A DNA stretch of 64,000 nt, taken from contig NZ_PFGL01000033.1 in NCBI RefSeq assembly GCF_002783505.1, forward strand, positions 1-64,000. Direction: 5' to 3'. The notes under the pieces are model-generated. The model ran no database searches. It saw only the letters and a program-made list of their open reading frames with translations, and had not been told where the DNA came from. The DNA is from Shewanella sp. CG12_big_fil_rev_8_21_14_0_65_47_15. Lineage in GTDB: Bacteria > Pseudomonadota > Gammaproteobacteria > Enterobacterales > Shewanellaceae. Positions 7,636 through 17,759 of the stretch are shown here, one piece after another. Positions within the stretch are counted from its first letter, which is position 1, and every line of letters starts with the position of its first letter. The position numbers and the translations under genes were made by a program.

Positions 7636-9858
7636 TTAGAACTTATGACTCAGTTCAAGGGTGATATTGCGCGGCTCACCGGGGAAATGACCATTACGCT
7701 CACTAAAGCCACTGACGGCATATTCCTTATCGAAGATATTTTTAAGATTTAAGCGCACTTGAGTTTGATCCCACTGGGTCGTCCAGCTCATGTCAAAAAT
7801 CGTATGGGGCTTCACCGTTTGACCATCGAGGCTGAACTGTTCACCCACATAGTCCACACCAAAGGCAATCGCCGAATCGAGTGCATTGATATCGTAACGG
7901 GTCCATATCCCTGCTTGATGGCGCGGAGCATTGGCAAAGTGCTTACTATCAAAAGTATTGGTTAAACTGTCGTTCGTTACCCCTTTAACCACTTCGGTCT
8001 CGTTATAGGCATAGTTTGCCGTGACGGTCAGGTTATCGGTTAAATCCCCCACCAGCGTCCATTCAAGGCCTTGACTGTGTACTTCACCCAAATTAAGTAA
8101 AGCGGGAATGCCATCGTCATCGCCAGTATTTAAAGGGTTAGCTTGAGCGACATTTTGTTTTTCAATGCGATATACCGCGAGCGTGGTCATAAACTGACCA
8201 TCAAGCCACTCATTTTTCATCCCAAGTTCAATTTGATTGCCCGTTTCTGGATCGAGGAAACCGTCAGTAATATCTTGTGCTTGATCGGTTAAAGATGCTG
8301 GATTAAAGCTCTCAGAGTAATTCAAATAAAAGGACATTGAATCGATTGGGCGATAATTCAGCCCAGCCCTTGGCGTTATCGCGTTATCGCTGAAGGAGAA
8401 ACCGGTCTTTTTATCATAGTCATCAAACTGGCTGAAACGCAGACCCGCAATCAATGACCACTGTTCATTAAAGTGCAGATGTTCCTGCACATACACGCCA
8501 TAACGGTTAGCGCGAGTGCCATCGGTATCCTTATCTTGCAGCGTGTAAGTATTAGGGTCAGTTTCACCATAATTAAGGTCAAAAATATTCAGGTTGCCGA
8601 CGCCCGTTTTATCCGTCGCCAGCTTGTAGCTGTATTCGGTTTCAACATAGTGGTAATCGCCACCGAACAGGAACTCATGTTCAAAACCTAAGGCATCGAA
8701 AGCGTAGACAAAATCATTAGTTAAACTGATTTCATCATTAGCACGGGCTTGCACTCGGTATTCTCGCTTAATGGTGCCATCTGCACTATTGGCTTCACCA
8801 TCACCATTTACATCGACCCAACCTCTCGATTCATGATATTGCTGCGTGGAATCATTATTCAGATAACGGATCTGCGTCTTGACCGAGAAATTATCGCTAA
8901 ATTGATGATCGAGAATCGATTGCAGCACCAGCGCATCCATCTTTTGGAAGTCACTCTTCTCATTGGCATTATAGGATGGCGCAACGAGGAAATTACCGTC
9001 ATTATCGACAGGCACTCCGCGCAGTCGATTGCCACCTAAATCCTGCTTAATAATATCGAAGGTGGTGGTGAGCTTAGTATCATCACTGATTTCGTAGAGT
9101 AATCCACCCGCCACTTCGGCATTTTGGCTATCGGCATTATTGCGAAAGCTATCTTCCTGCTGATAGTAGGCGCCAAAGCGATAGGCGAGATTTTGAGTTA
9201 GGCCACCAGTTAAATCCAGCGAGCCACCCATCATATCCTCGCTGCCCGTGCTTAATGTCAGCTCCTTGCTCTCGACAAAGGTCGGTTTTTTAGTGACATA
9301 GTTGATCATGCCGCCGGGTTCACCGCCGCCATAGAGTGCCGATGCAGGGCCTTTTAACACTTCAACCCGCTGCACATTAAAGAGTTGTGGCACAGAAAAT
9401 CCCGAATAGGGATCGCCCCTTACCCCATCATAAAAAACGTTGGCATCGTCGCGGAAACCGCGAAAGGTCACGCCCGAATAACTGAACTCACTCACGCCCG
9501 CGATAGAACGGTATAAATCGGTAATATTGCGCGCCGCTTGGTCAACGATTAACTGCTCGGTCAGCACTTGCACCGACTGCGGCAATTCCATCACATTAAT
9601 GGCCGTCTTAGTGCCAACCGTCGTTTCTTTATCGACGTACATTTGCATCGCGCGGCCATGCACGGCAATTCGCTCAGGTGCTGTGAGTTTTACCTCCTCA
9701 TCGGTCGTGGCTTGAGTCGATGCAGGACTTGCAACGGGTGAGCTCGTCGACAAGCTCTGCGGTGGAGCCTCTTTATCGAGTACGGTTTCAGCGGCCAGTG
9801 CCGACTGATGTTGAGCGAGTGCAAGTGCAATTAATGAGTAGGCGAAACGAGTCTTCAC
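7636..9858 (-). CDS. TonB-dependent ferric-siderophore receptor
   Basis: Outer-membrane gated channel of the FhuE/FpvA (TonB-siderophore) type. A cleavable signal peptide (ALALAQHQSALAA) is followed by a plug domain (NVMELPQSVQVLT, then RGFRDDANVFYDGVRGD and VLKGPASALYGGGEPGG) and a long beta-barrel ending in an aromatic residue, LELSHKF. The frame is open from 9921 but starts there with TTG. A GTG at 9858 has GGGGA at the right distance and gives a clean signal peptide, so I use it. An ATG at 9882 is the alternative. The Fur box upstream shows that it is iron-repressed. No siderophore biosynthesis gene is nearby, so it probably takes up a foreign siderophore or a distantly encoded one. Confidence 0.93.
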   Translation of the reverse strand: MKTRFAYSLIALALAQHQSALAAETVLDKEAPPQSLSTSSPVASPASTQATTDEEVKLTAPERIAVHGRAMQMYVDKETTVGTKTAINVMELPQSVQVLTEQLIVDQAARNITDLYRSIAGVSEFSYSGVTFRGFRDDANVFYDGVRGDPYSGFSVPQLFNVQRVEVLKGPASALYGGGEPGGMINYVTKKPTFVESKELTLSTGSEDMMGGSLDLTGGLTQNLAYRFGAYYQQEDSFRNNADSQNAEVAGGLLYEISDDTKLTTTFDIIKQDLGGNRLRGVPVDNDGNFLVAPSYNANEKSDFQKMDALVLQSILDHQFSDNFSVKTQIRYLNNDSTQQYHESRGWVDVNGDGEANSADGTIKREYRVQARANDEISLTNDFVYAFDALGFEHEFLFGGDYHYVETEYSYKLATDKTGVGNLNIFDLNYGETDPNTYTLQDKDTDGTRANRYGVYVQEHLHFNEQWSLIAGLRFSQFDDYDKKTGFSFSDNAITPRAGLNYRPIDSMSFYLNYSESFNPASLTDQAQDITDGFLDPETGNQIELGMKNEWLDGQFMTTLAVYRIEKQNVAQANPLNTGDDDGIPALLNLGEVHSQGLEWTLVGDLTDNLTVTANYAYNETEVVKGVTNDSLTNTFDSKHFANAPRHQAGIWTRYDINALDSAIAFGVDYVGEQFSLDGQTVKPHTIFDMSWTTQWDQTQVRLNLKNIFDKEYAVSGFSERNGHFPGEPRNITLELSHKF

Positions 9859-9921
9859 AGTATGTCCCCAGCGCGAGCGCATAAAAATGGCATAAACCAA
9901 AGGGTTTACAAATGTATTCAA

Positions 9922-10192
9922 ACGAATTGGCCGTCATTATAAAGAATGATTTACGAATGACAACGATTATCATTTGAATTTACCTAATTGTGAAATGCGT
10001 TAGATAAATCCTTAGCGTTAGCTCGCATAATCCTTGTTATGTTTGGTTATGACTAAAACGAAAAGAGCGTCAGTAGCACGGACCTTCGATGGAAGTTTTA
10101 ATGCAGAATCAGAAAGAGACTCACTCTATCGAACTGAACCTTAGCGTGGAATAGAGGCATGACAACAACTAAAGATTTAGAGAGGATAAAAA
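9922..10192. other. Intergenic region upstream of the receptor gene
   Basis: Holds the Fur box near its left end. The remainder up to the acyl-CoA dehydrogenase terminator shows no open frame or clear motif. Confidence 0.5.
9956..9974 (-). promoter_or_regulatory. Fur box of the siderophore receptor gene
   Basis: AATGACAACGATTATCATT agrees at most positions with the 19-bp Fur consensus palindrome. It lies about 100 bases upstream of the chosen GTG, as expected for Fe-Fur repression of a TonB-dependent receptor. Confidence 0.8.
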
Positions 10193-10218
10193 TAAAAACC
10201 AGCGCAGTGCGCTGATTT
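10193..10218 (-). terminator. Terminator of the acyl-CoA dehydrogenase gene
   Basis: On the minus strand, the hairpin CAGCGCA-C-TGCGCTG is followed by GGTTTTTATTTTTA, about 55 bases beyond the stop. Confidence 0.75.
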
Positions 10219-10274
10219 TAGGTTGTTCTCGAACTGTTCTTAAGCTGATTTAACTCAGCCTATAAGGTGAATGC

Positions 10275-12065
10275 TTAAAAGATAGCTTCATCTAATTGCG
10301 TTAGCATTTCACTCGCCTGCTCGATTTGCTTACGCAGACTGCGACCTTGTACCGCCCAGTAAGCCATGTAGAAATCGGCCGTTTTCAATTTGGCCTGATA
10401 AAATGCAGTTTCTTCAGTGCCCTGCTCCAGCGCCGCTAATGCCACCGCGGCACTTCTGGCCCACATCCACGCCAGTGCCGTCACCCCAAACAACTCCAGA
10501 TATGCCATAGAGGCTGCGCCGATAATGTCAGGATTGGTCGCAGCATGGGTCGCTAAATAGCCACTGGCCTTTTGCAAATCACCCGCACAATCCATTAAGC
10601 CACTCACATAGGGTTGCATCGCCGCATTGGTGCTATGTGACTTAATAAACTCAGTCACTAACGCCGACCATTGCTGCATCGCCGCGCCGCGGTCGCTAAG
10701 TAACTTACGCCCCACTAAATCCAATGCCTGAATGCCGTTAGTGCCTTCATAAATCAGCGCAATACGGCTATCACGTACAAATTGCTCCATGCCCCACTCA
10801 TGGATATAACCATGTCCACCAAAGACTTGCTGCGCATCGACACAGGCATTAAAGCCGCGATTAGTGATAAAACCTTTCACCACGGGCGTAAACAGGGCCG
10901 CTAACTGAGATGCAGCTTTGGCCTTGGCAGGATCGGTATGACGCTCGGCTTCATCGAGCCATAAAGCTTGTTGTCCAACTAAGGCTCTTGCGCCTTCATT
11001 AAAGGCTTTTTGCGACAGCAACATGCGACGCACATCGCCGTGAACCAAAATCGGATCGGCGGCTTTTTCGGGGGCTTTGGCACCGCTTAAGGCACGGCTT
11101 TGTAATCTGTCTTTGGCATAGGCCAGCGCATTTTGATAGGCAATCTCAGAGACACCCAGCCCTTGCACGCCAACCCCTAAACGCGCTTGGTTCATCATAG
11201 TAAACATAGCGCGCAGTCCTTGGTGTGGCTCGCCGACAAGCTCGCCCAGTGCGCCTTCAAACACCATCACACAGGTTGAGTTACCGTGAATACCCATCTT
11301 ATGCTCAAGGCCGCTGGCATATAAAGTGTTCGGTGCGCCTAGGCTACCATCGTTATTCACTAATACTTTAGGCACGGCGAACAGGGATATACCCTTCACG
11401 CCTTCAGGCGCATCCGGTAAACGGGCTAATACGAGGTGCACTATATTGTCGGTAAGTTGATGATCGCCTGAGGAGATAAAAATCTTCTCGCCGGTAATAG
11501 CAAAAACGCCTTCAGAGACCGGCACGGCTTTGGTGCGCAATAAGGCTAAGTCAGTACCGGCGTGGGATTCGGTTAAGTTCATGGTCCCAGTCCATTCACC
11601 GCTAACCAATTTGCCTAAATATTTTTGCTTGAGTGCATCACTGCCGTGGGCATGAATAGCGGCATAGGCGCCATGGGTCAACCCCGGATACATAGCAAAG
11701 GCCATATTCGTTGCCGTTTGTATCTCAGTGGCAAAAATTCCCACCACTTCGGGTAAACCTTGGCCACCATATTCGGGATCGCAGGTCAGCGTCGGCCAGC
11801 CATTATCAACAAACTGCCGATAGGCGTTATCAAATCCTTCGGGGGTAATCACCTTGCCATCGACCAACTTACAGCCCTGCAGATCGCCGACACTATTAAG
11901 CGGCAGCATAACCTCAGTGCTAAAGTCGGCCATACCTTGGAGAATAGCATCGACAAGGTCTGGGTCGATTTCATCGAATCCCTTGAGCGCATCTTGCTGA
12001 TAAATATGTAACATTTCATCGAGGATAAATTGATAGTCGCGCAGCGGCGCTTGATAAACTGGCAT
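10275..12065 (-). CDS. Acyl-CoA dehydrogenase, long C-terminal form
   Basis: FAD-dependent dehydrogenase that introduces the alpha-beta double bond in an acyl-CoA. From the ATG at 12065 (well-placed AAGGGAAG site) it has 596 residues, the usual length for the subfamily with an N-terminal helical domain and an extra C-terminal domain. The FAD-binding signature MNLTESHAGTDLALLRT and the catalytic Glu in IYEGTNGIQALDLVGRKL are present. The frame continues upstream to 12164 without a better start. Its own terminator and the lack of beta-oxidation partners nearby suggest a single-gene unit. Substrate chain length cannot be read from sequence. Confidence 0.92.
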   Translation of the reverse strand: MPVYQAPLRDYQFILDEMLHIYQQDALKGFDEIDPDLVDAILQGMADFSTEVMLPLNSVGDLQGCKLVDGKVITPEGFDNAYRQFVDNGWPTLTCDPEYGGQGLPEVVGIFATEIQTATNMAFAMYPGLTHGAYAAIHAHGSDALKQKYLGKLVSGEWTGTMNLTESHAGTDLALLRTKAVPVSEGVFAITGEKIFISSGDHQLTDNIVHLVLARLPDAPEGVKGISLFAVPKVLVNNDGSLGAPNTLYASGLEHKMGIHGNSTCVMVFEGALGELVGEPHQGLRAMFTMMNQARLGVGVQGLGVSEIAYQNALAYAKDRLQSRALSGAKAPEKAADPILVHGDVRRMLLSQKAFNEGARALVGQQALWLDEAERHTDPAKAKAASQLAALFTPVVKGFITNRGFNACVDAQQVFGGHGYIHEWGMEQFVRDSRIALIYEGTNGIQALDLVGRKLLSDRGAAMQQWSALVTEFIKSHSTNAAMQPYVSGLMDCAGDLQKASGYLATHAATNPDIIGAASMAYLELFGVTALAWMWARSAAVALAALEQGTEETAFYQAKLKTADFYMAYWAVQGRSLRKQIEQASEMLTQLDEAIF

Positions 12066-12311
12066 AATCGCTTCCCTTTTCTTGTTAGACTGCAACTCAA
12101 CTAAGTGATCTGACCACTTCGGTGCTCTGACCACTTTAGCTAAATCTGTTGAAAAAGGAAGCACTAGAACCTAAGGACAGTGACTTTTGTTTACACAAAC
12201 GAACAGCAAAACCGTAAATTGATCGCAACAAAGCCTTATGTTATCGCGGAAAACTTTGTAAGCTAACTGCCTGTTTTTCTGATATGCAGCAGAGTTAAGG
12301 ATATTGCGACT

Positions 12312-13160
12312 ATGGGTTCTGTCACTACTAAAAAGCACGCCAACGGGCTCGATTATGTCGAGGTCAACACGGCCTTATGTCAGGCAAGAATTTTTTTGCA
12401 GGGCGCGCAAATAGACTATTTCCAACCCCTAGGCAAACCACCTTTGCTGTGGGTTTCATCGGCAGACGATTATCAACCCGGTAATGGGATCCGTGGCGGT
12501 GTACCCGTATGTTGGCCATGGTTTGGCATGAGTGGTGAAGCAAACTTCCCCCAACACGGTTTCGCCCGCACCCGCATTTGGGCGCTGGAATCGGTAGAAA
12601 TGCGTAACCAGCTAGTCGATTTACGTTTTAGCTTAAAGATCAGTGAACAAGATAAAATCTATTGGCCCCATAACACTGAGGTCAGCGTGTTATTCACCCT
12701 AGGCGATACCCTAAGCATTAGCCTAGTGAATACCAACCTAGGCGATGAAACCATCACCCTTACCCAAGCGCTACACACTTATTTCCCGATTGATGATATC
12801 CACCAACTCAAAGCCAGTGGTTTTAGTGGCGCTAAATACATCGAATTTGCCGAGGGGCCTTATCCGCAAACCACGGATGAAGTACTGTTTGATCGCGAGA
12901 CGGATCGTGTCTATACCGAACTCGGCCCTGTGCAATTATTGCACACGCCGCAGGGGATCATTGAAGTCAGCCGCGAGAACAGCCAATCGGCGGTATTATG
13001 GAATCCATGGATTGAAAAGTCACAACGCCTTGGCCGCTTTAATCCAGAGGATTATCTGACCATGGTCTGCCTAGAAGCCGCCAATGTATTAGAAGATAAA
13101 GTCGTGCTCGCCCCAGGTGAGACCCACAGTTTAGTGACCCACATTCGCTGGCAAGACTAA
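12312..13160 (+). CDS. yeaD: D-hexose-6-phosphate mutarotase (YeaD family)
   Basis: Aldose-1-epimerase-like enzyme interconverting alpha and beta anomers of glucose-6-phosphate or related hexose phosphates. The 282-residue length is normal. Family signatures LLWVSSADDYQPGNGIRGGVPVCWPWFG and the HGFAR segment with the active-site His are visible, as is the ALHTYF His region. It is divergent from the acyl-CoA dehydrogenase gene and ends at a strong bidirectional terminator. Confidence 0.92.
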   Translation: MGSVTTKKHANGLDYVEVNTALCQARIFLQGAQIDYFQPLGKPPLLWVSSADDYQPGNGIRGGVPVCWPWFGMSGEANFPQHGFARTRIWALESVEMRNQLVDLRFSLKISEQDKIYWPHNTEVSVLFTLGDTLSISLVNTNLGDETITLTQALHTYFPIDDIHQLKASGFSGAKYIEFAEGPYPQTTDEVLFDRETDRVYTELGPVQLLHTPQGIIEVSRENSQSAVLWNPWIEKSQRLGRFNPEDYLTMVCLEAANVLEDKVVLAPGETHSLVTHIRWQD

Positions 13161-13235
13161 CGATTTAATATCCTATTTCTTAAAATCTAGAGCTTAATAT
13201 CTAGTTCTAAATCCTAGTCAAAAAACGATACAAAC

Positions 13236-13283
13236 AAAAATGCCCAGTCCTATTTGCAAACGCAATCGGGACTGGGCATTTTT
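13236..13283. terminator. Bidirectional terminator between yeaD and the dehydrogenase gene
   Basis: TGCCCAGTCC / GGACTGGGCA stem with an A-run before and a T-run after. It works for both convergent genes. Confidence 0.88.
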
Positions 13284-13312
13284 ATCAGTGCGAAACCTGA
13301 GTTTTTATAAGC

Positions 13313-14188
13313 TTATTTCGCCGATTTTTCTAGGCGCGCTAACAGGCTAGACGTGTCCCAACGGTTACCGCCCATGCCCTGCACTTCTGAATAGAATTGA
13401 TCGACTAACGCGGTCAATGGCAAGTGTGAACCGTTACGGCGGGCTTCTTCTAGGGTAATACCTAAATCTTTACGCATCCAATCGACGGCAAAACCAAAAT
13501 CATAGTTCTGGCCCCACATGGTTTTATAGCGATTTTCCATTTGCCAGCTCTGCGCCGCGCCTTTACTGATCACTTCAATGACTTTCTCGCCATCGAGTCC
13601 GGCCTTACGGGCAAATTGTAATGCTTCCGCCAAACCTTGCACCACACCCGCGATACAGATTTGGTTCACCATCTTAGTTAACTGGCCAGCACCGACTTCA
13701 CCTAAACGCTCGGCGCAGCGGGCAAAGGCTTCAATCACAGGTTTAACACGGGCAAATACCGCTTCATCGCCACCGACCATCACAGTCAACACGCCGTTTT
13801 CGGCACCCGCTTGGCCACCAGATACTGGCGCATCGAGGAAATCAATGCCCTTTACTGCTAGCACTTGATGAAGCTCACGGGCGACATCGGCCGAAGCCGT
13901 TGTATGGTCAACCAGCACTGCGCCCTCTTCCATGCCATGAATAACGCCATCGGCCCCTAATACCACTTCACGCAGATCGTTATCATTGCCCACACAGGTA
14001 AACACAATATCCTGACCCTCTGCCGCTTCCTTTGGCGTTGGACAGCAGCGACCACCATAGGTGTCGACCCAAGTTTGTGCCTTGGCAAAAGTGCGATTAT
14101 AAACAGTGACCTCATGGCCTTTGTTCAATAAATGCCTCGCCATGGGATATCCCATTACGCCTAAACCAATAAATGCGACTTTTGCCAT
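13313..14188 (-). CDS. Beta-hydroxyacid dehydrogenase (3-hydroxyisobutyrate / tartronate-semialdehyde reductase family)
   Basis: NAD(P)-dependent oxidoreductase. The protein starts with the Rossmann motif GLGVMGYPMARHLL. The substrate-binding DAPVSGGQAGAENG motif is at about residue 120, and the catalytic Lys lies in GQLTKMVNQI near residue 170. The ATG at 14188 has a GAGGA site 7 nt upstream, giving 291 residues. The longer open frame to 14224 lacks one. The family includes 3-hydroxyisobutyrate dehydrogenase and 2-hydroxy-3-oxopropionate reductase, and the substrate cannot be fixed from sequence. It shares a terminator region with yeaD. Confidence 0.88.
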   Translation of the reverse strand: MAKVAFIGLGVMGYPMARHLLNKGHEVTVYNRTFAKAQTWVDTYGGRCCPTPKEAAEGQDIVFTCVGNDNDLREVVLGADGVIHGMEEGAVLVDHTTASADVARELHQVLAVKGIDFLDAPVSGGQAGAENGVLTVMVGGDEAVFARVKPVIEAFARCAERLGEVGAGQLTKMVNQICIAGVVQGLAEALQFARKAGLDGEKVIEVISKGAAQSWQMENRYKTMWGQNYDFGFAVDWMRKDLGITLEEARRNGSHLPLTALVDQFYSEVQGMGGNRWDTSSLLARLEKSAK

Positions 14189-14455
14189 AAAGTGATCCTC
14201 AAATAGGTAAACAAGGTGAATCAATTAGAAATTGTTAAATCGGGTTGTGTTTCATCTGCCCAATATGTTACCGCTAAACCCTCATCAACCAATACTAAAA
14301 AAGTGCCACTGAGTGTTTCAATCTATGGGGTCAATTACGGATGTTTATTTAGGGGAATGGGCAGTAAAAATAATGGCGGCAGTGTAGCATTCATCCCGCA
14401 TAGCGTCAGGTTGAAATCGGACCGACAGGCAAACGCACTTTTCGGCAGAAACAAC

Positions 14456-14480
14456 AAAGGCGCCATAAGCGCCTTTATTT
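14456..14480 (-). terminator. Terminator of the acyl-CoA thioesterase gene
   Basis: AAAGGCGC / GCGCCTTT stem with a 5-base loop. On the minus strand it is followed by TGTTGTTTC. It lies 20 bases past the stop. Confidence 0.75.
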
Positions 14481-14495
14481 GTATTAGTTATGGTG

Positions 14496-14975
14496 CTATT
14501 TCACCACATGGGCTTCCATTTCGGCGCCAATCTTTTTACGCATTTCCATCAAGCGCAGTGCAGAATCCCGCAAATGAATATCATGTTCAGTCTGTGGTAT
14601 CCACTCAGGTACTGGTGTAGGCTGGCCGTTTTCATCCACCGCCACCATGATCACAATACAGTGAGTGGTGAGATGACGCTCGGAAACCTTAGGGTCGCCC
14701 GCCCGCACATCGATACCGATATGCATAGAGGTCTTGCCCGTATAGATCACCTTAGCGCTGACTTCGACTATGTTGCCCACTAAAATGGGTTGCACAAAAC
14801 GAATACCGCCCGCATAGGCGGTAATACAATATTTACCGCTCCAACCCGCAGCGCAGGCATAGGCCGCAAGATCGATCCATTTCATCACCGCGCCGCCGTG
14901 GACCTTACCACCAAAATTGACATCCGCAGGCTCCGACAAAAATCTCAGGGTACTCTGTCTATCGATACCAGCCAT
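14496..14975 (-). CDS. Acyl-CoA thioesterase, hotdog fold (YciA-like)
   Basis: Hydrolyses acyl-CoA thioesters. The protein has 159 residues, a normal size. Near the N-terminus is the family segment ADVNFGGKVHGGAVMKWIDLAAYACA, which holds the active-site loop and the start of the hotdog helix, followed by IRFVQPILVGNIVEVSAKV and the CIVIMVAVDENGQ strand. It stands alone between two terminators and just upstream of the fatty-acid synthesis operon, but it is probably a separate unit. Confidence 0.9.
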   Translation of the reverse strand: MAGIDRQSTLRFLSEPADVNFGGKVHGGAVMKWIDLAAYACAAGWSGKYCITAYAGGIRFVQPILVGNIVEVSAKVIYTGKTSMHIGIDVRAGDPKVSERHLTTHCIVIMVAVDENGQPTPVPEWIPQTEHDIHLRDSALRLMEMRKKIGAEMEAHVVK

Positions 14976-15101
14976 ATAACCTCAACTTATTTAGCCTCTG
15001 TAGCTAATGTTTTCGTGCAATAAGCTGAGTTTACGATAGAAGTACCCCTTAGCGTAAAGATAATTATGATTAGCCTTACCAAAGAGTTCGGTTTAACCCA
15101 T

Positions 15102-15129
15102 AAAAAATGCGCCCTACGGCGCATTTTTT
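15102..15129 (-). terminator. Terminator of the fab operon
   Basis: AAAAAATGCGCC / GGCGCATTTTTT with a 4-base loop, symmetrical on both strands. It follows fabF by about 30 bases on the minus strand. Confidence 0.9.
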
Positions 15130-15159
15130 CACTGTCTTCTTACACTACCAATCCGTGTT

Positions 15160-16398
15160 TTACACTTTCTTGAACAGTAATGAGCCGTTAGTCCCACCAA
15201 AGCCGAAGGAGTTACACAAGGCGTAATCTAACTTCACATCACGGGCAGTATGGGCAACGAAGTCTAAGTCACAGCCTTCATCAGGATTATCCAAATTGAT
15301 GGTCGGTGGCACGGCTTGGTCGCGCAGCGCAAGCAAGGTGAAAATCGCTTCAACCGCGCCTGCAGCACCCAACAAGTGGCCAGTCATTGACTTAGTCGAG
15401 CTGACGAGCAAGTTATAGGCGTGATCGCCAAATACAGACTTAACCGCTGCAGCTTCGGCCTTATCACCCGCGGGGGTCGACGTACCATGGGCATTGATAT
15501 AACCAATTTGTTCCAGTGATAACTTAGCGTCATGAATAGCATTGACCATAGCCGCAGCAGCGCCAGCACCATCACTTGGAGGCGATGTCATGTGGAACGC
15601 ATCACCGCTCATACCAAAACCGACCAACTCGCCGTAAATGGTTGCACCGCGTGCTTTAGCGTGTTCGTACTCTTCCATCACGATCACGCCAGCACCATCA
15701 CCGATGACAAAACCATCGCGATCTTTATCCCAAGGGCGGCTCGCCGCGGTGGGGTCGTCATTACGGGTCGACAACGCCTTAGCGGCACCGAAACCACCCA
15801 CACCCAATGGACAGGTGACATCTTCGGCACCACCGGCAACCATCACGTCCGCATCACCATAGGCAATGGTGCGCGCCGCAAAACCAATATTATGAACACC
15901 CGTAGTACAAGCTGTCGTGACGGCAAAGTTAGGCCCAGTCATGCCGTACATAATCGACAGGTGGCCCGCAATCATATTGATGATGGTGCTCGGCACGAAG
16001 AACGGCGATATTTTGCGAGGACCACCATTTATCAAAGCGCTGTGGTTTTGTTCAATCAACCACATACCACCCATGCCAGCACCAATAGCAGTACCCACTC
16101 GGCTAGGGTTTTCTTTGCTCATATCCAGACCCGAATCTTGGATAGCTTGGATGCCGGCCGCCATACCATATTGGATAAAGAGATCCATCTTGCGGGCGTC
16201 TTTTTTGGTTAAGTACTGCTCCACATCGAAATCTTTTACTGAACCACTAAAACGAGTTGTAAACTCACTGGCATCAAATTTGGTTATCGATGCAATACCA
16301 CTCTTACCAGAAAGCAGGGCTTTCCAAGAAGTATCGACAGTATTACCCACGGGAGTTACTAATCCTAAACCGGTTACCACTACACGACGTTTAGACAC
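15160..16398 (-). CDS. fabF: 3-oxoacyl-[acyl-carrier-protein] synthase II
   Basis: Condenses malonyl-ACP with acyl-ACP in fatty-acid elongation. The catalytic Cys is in [11 protein letters not shown] and the two His are in [11 protein letters not shown] and [10 protein letters not shown], with Lys in SSTKSM. The frame is open from a GTG at 16407, but the AAGG site fits a second GTG at 16398, giving [12 protein letters not shown] as in E. coli FabF and 412 residues. It is the last gene of the plsX-fabH-fabD-fabG-acpP-fabF block, about 210 bases after acpP with a hairpin between. Confidence 0.97.
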   Translation of the reverse strand: MSKRRVVVTGLGLVTPVGNTVDTSWKALLSGKSGIASITKFDASEFTTRFSGSVKDFDVEQYLTKKDARKMDLFIQYGMAAGIQAIQDSGLDMSKENPSRVGTAIGAGMGGMWLIEQNHSALINGGPRKISPFFVPSTIINMIAGHLSIMYGMTGPNFAVTTACTTGVHNIGFAARTIAYGDADVMVAGGAEDVTCPLGVGGFGAAKALSTRNDDPTAASRPWDKDRDGFVIGDGAGVIVMEEYEHAKARGATIYGELVGFGMSGDAFHMTSPPSDGAGAAAAMVNAIHDAKLSLEQIGYINAHGTSTPAGDKAEAAAVKSVFGDHAYNLLVSSTKSMTGHLLGAAGAVEAIFTLLALRDQAVPPTINLDNPDEGCDLDFVAHTARDVKLDYALCNSFGFGGTNGSLLFKKV

Positions 16399-16566
16399 GG
16401 CAGTCACCTTTTGAATGCTAAATAAATTAAGTTATGACAGATAAATGCGTTTCTATCATGGAAATTGTTCGCCAATCTGCGGCGAGCATCTCATGGATAA
16501 AGGTTAAACGGGATCCAGAGACGATTGAATGGCACTACTGCAGAGTTTAGCGGGGATAAAACAAAA

Positions 16567-16592
16567 ACAGGCGGCATATTTGCCGCCTGTTC
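16567..16592 (-). terminator. Hairpin terminator after acpP
   Basis: ACAGGCGGCA / TGCCGCCTGT with a 4-base loop, followed on the minus strand by TTTTTGTTTT. It is probably leaky, since fabF follows. It could explain the much higher ACP level relative to the enzymes. Confidence 0.8.
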
Positions 16593-16606
16593 TCAAGAAT
16601 TCAGAA

Positions 16607-16840
16607 TTACTGATTCTTAGAAACGTAATCGATCGCTGCTTGAACAGTAGTGATCTTTTCAGCTTCTTCATCAGGGATCTCGGTATCGAACTCTTCTTCC
16701 AGAGCCATAACCAACTCAACAGTGTCCAGAGAATCTGCACCCAGATCGTCAACGAAAGATGCCGCTGGTTTAACGTCTTCTTCTTTAACGCCCAGTTGCT
16801 CTACAATGATTTTCTTTACACGTTCTTCGATGTTGCTCAT
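16607..16840 (-). CDS. acpP: Acyl carrier protein
   Basis: Carries growing acyl chains on a 4'-phosphopantetheine arm. Seventy-seven residues, highly acidic. The phosphopantetheine attachment serine is in [12 protein letters not shown]. It is almost identical to E. coli AcpP in the central part. It sits between fabG and fabF and is followed by its own hairpin terminator. Confidence 0.98.
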   Translation of the reverse strand: MSNIEERVKKIIVEQLGVKEEDVKPAASFVDDLGADSLDTVELVMALEEEFDTEIPDEEAEKITTVQAAIDYVSKNQ

Positions 16841-17003
16841 TAGTTTTCTTTCCTATTCAAATTACGCACTTGCGTAAGATTGCGAGTAGTTTATTAGATT
16901 TGGCTGACAATGCAAGCTTAGTTTTCGTGGTCTAACCACGAAATTTAGCGACCAATTGATACAGATCACTACTCAGTTGCGACAGTATCCCTGCCATCCA
17001 CCC

Positions 17004-17750
17004 TTAAACCATGTACATTCCGCCATTCACATGCAAAGTTTCGCCTGTGATGTAAGCAGCAGAATCCGAGGCCAAAAAGAGCACTGCATTGGCGATTTCT
17101 TGCGCCTGCCCTAATCGTTCCATCGGAACCTGAGACATGATAGCTTTTTGCTGATCTTCGGTCAGCTCATCCGTCATATCGGTCTGGATAAATCCAGGAG
17201 CGATAGCATTAACCGTAATTTGACGAGATGCAACCTCTCTTGCAAGAGATTTTGTAAATCCAATCAAACCGGCTTTTGCTGCCGAGTAGTTAACCTGACC
17301 TGCATTACCCATAGTGCCTACCACTGAACCAATATTGATGATACGGCCGAAGCGCTTTTTCATCATGGTACGCATTACAGGTTTTGATAGTCTGAATAAT
17401 GATGTCAGGTTGGTATCTATGATATCTTGCCATTCATCATCTTTCATTCGCATCAGCAGATTATCACGGGTGATACCCGCGTTGTTGACTAGAATATCAA
17501 CATCACCCGCTTTTTCTTTGATCGAGGCGAATAAATTTGTAACAGATTCACTATCTGTGACATTAAGCACTAAACCAAAACCTTTGTCACCCAGATATTC
17601 TTGGATAGCCGCAGCGCCCTTCTCACTGGTTGCGGTTCCAATCACAACCGCACCCGCCTCGACTAAGGTTTCGGCAATAGCACGGCCAATACCACGGCTT
17701 GCGCCGGTGACTAGGGCCACTTTACCGGTTAAATTCAAGCTAAAACGCAT
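17004..17750 (-). CDS. fabG: 3-oxoacyl-[acyl-carrier-protein] reductase
   Basis: NADPH-dependent reduction of 3-oxoacyl-ACP. A 248-residue short-chain dehydrogenase with the cofactor motif GASRGIG, the NNAG motif and the catalytic Y-S-A-A-K. A well-spaced AAGGAG site overlaps the end of fabD. The gene is 9 bases after fabD, so the two are translationally coupled. Confidence 0.97.
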   Translation of the reverse strand: MRFSLNLTGKVALVTGASRGIGRAIAETLVEAGAVVIGTATSEKGAAAIQEYLGDKGFGLVLNVTDSESVTNLFASIKEKAGDVDILVNNAGITRDNLLMRMKDDEWQDIIDTNLTSLFRLSKPVMRTMMKKRFGRIINIGSVVGTMGNAGQVNYSAAKAGLIGFTKSLAREVASRQITVNAIAPGFIQTDMTDELTEDQQKAIMSQVPMERLGQAQEIANAVLFLASDSAAYITGETLHVNGGMYMV

Positions 17751-17759
17751 ACAAACTCC

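Noticed and set aside
14216..14620. 134-codon plus-strand open frame between the dehydrogenase and thioesterase genes
   Set aside because: It runs through the thioesterase terminator and into that gene on the opposite strand, has no ribosome-binding site, and its protein shows no recognisable pattern.
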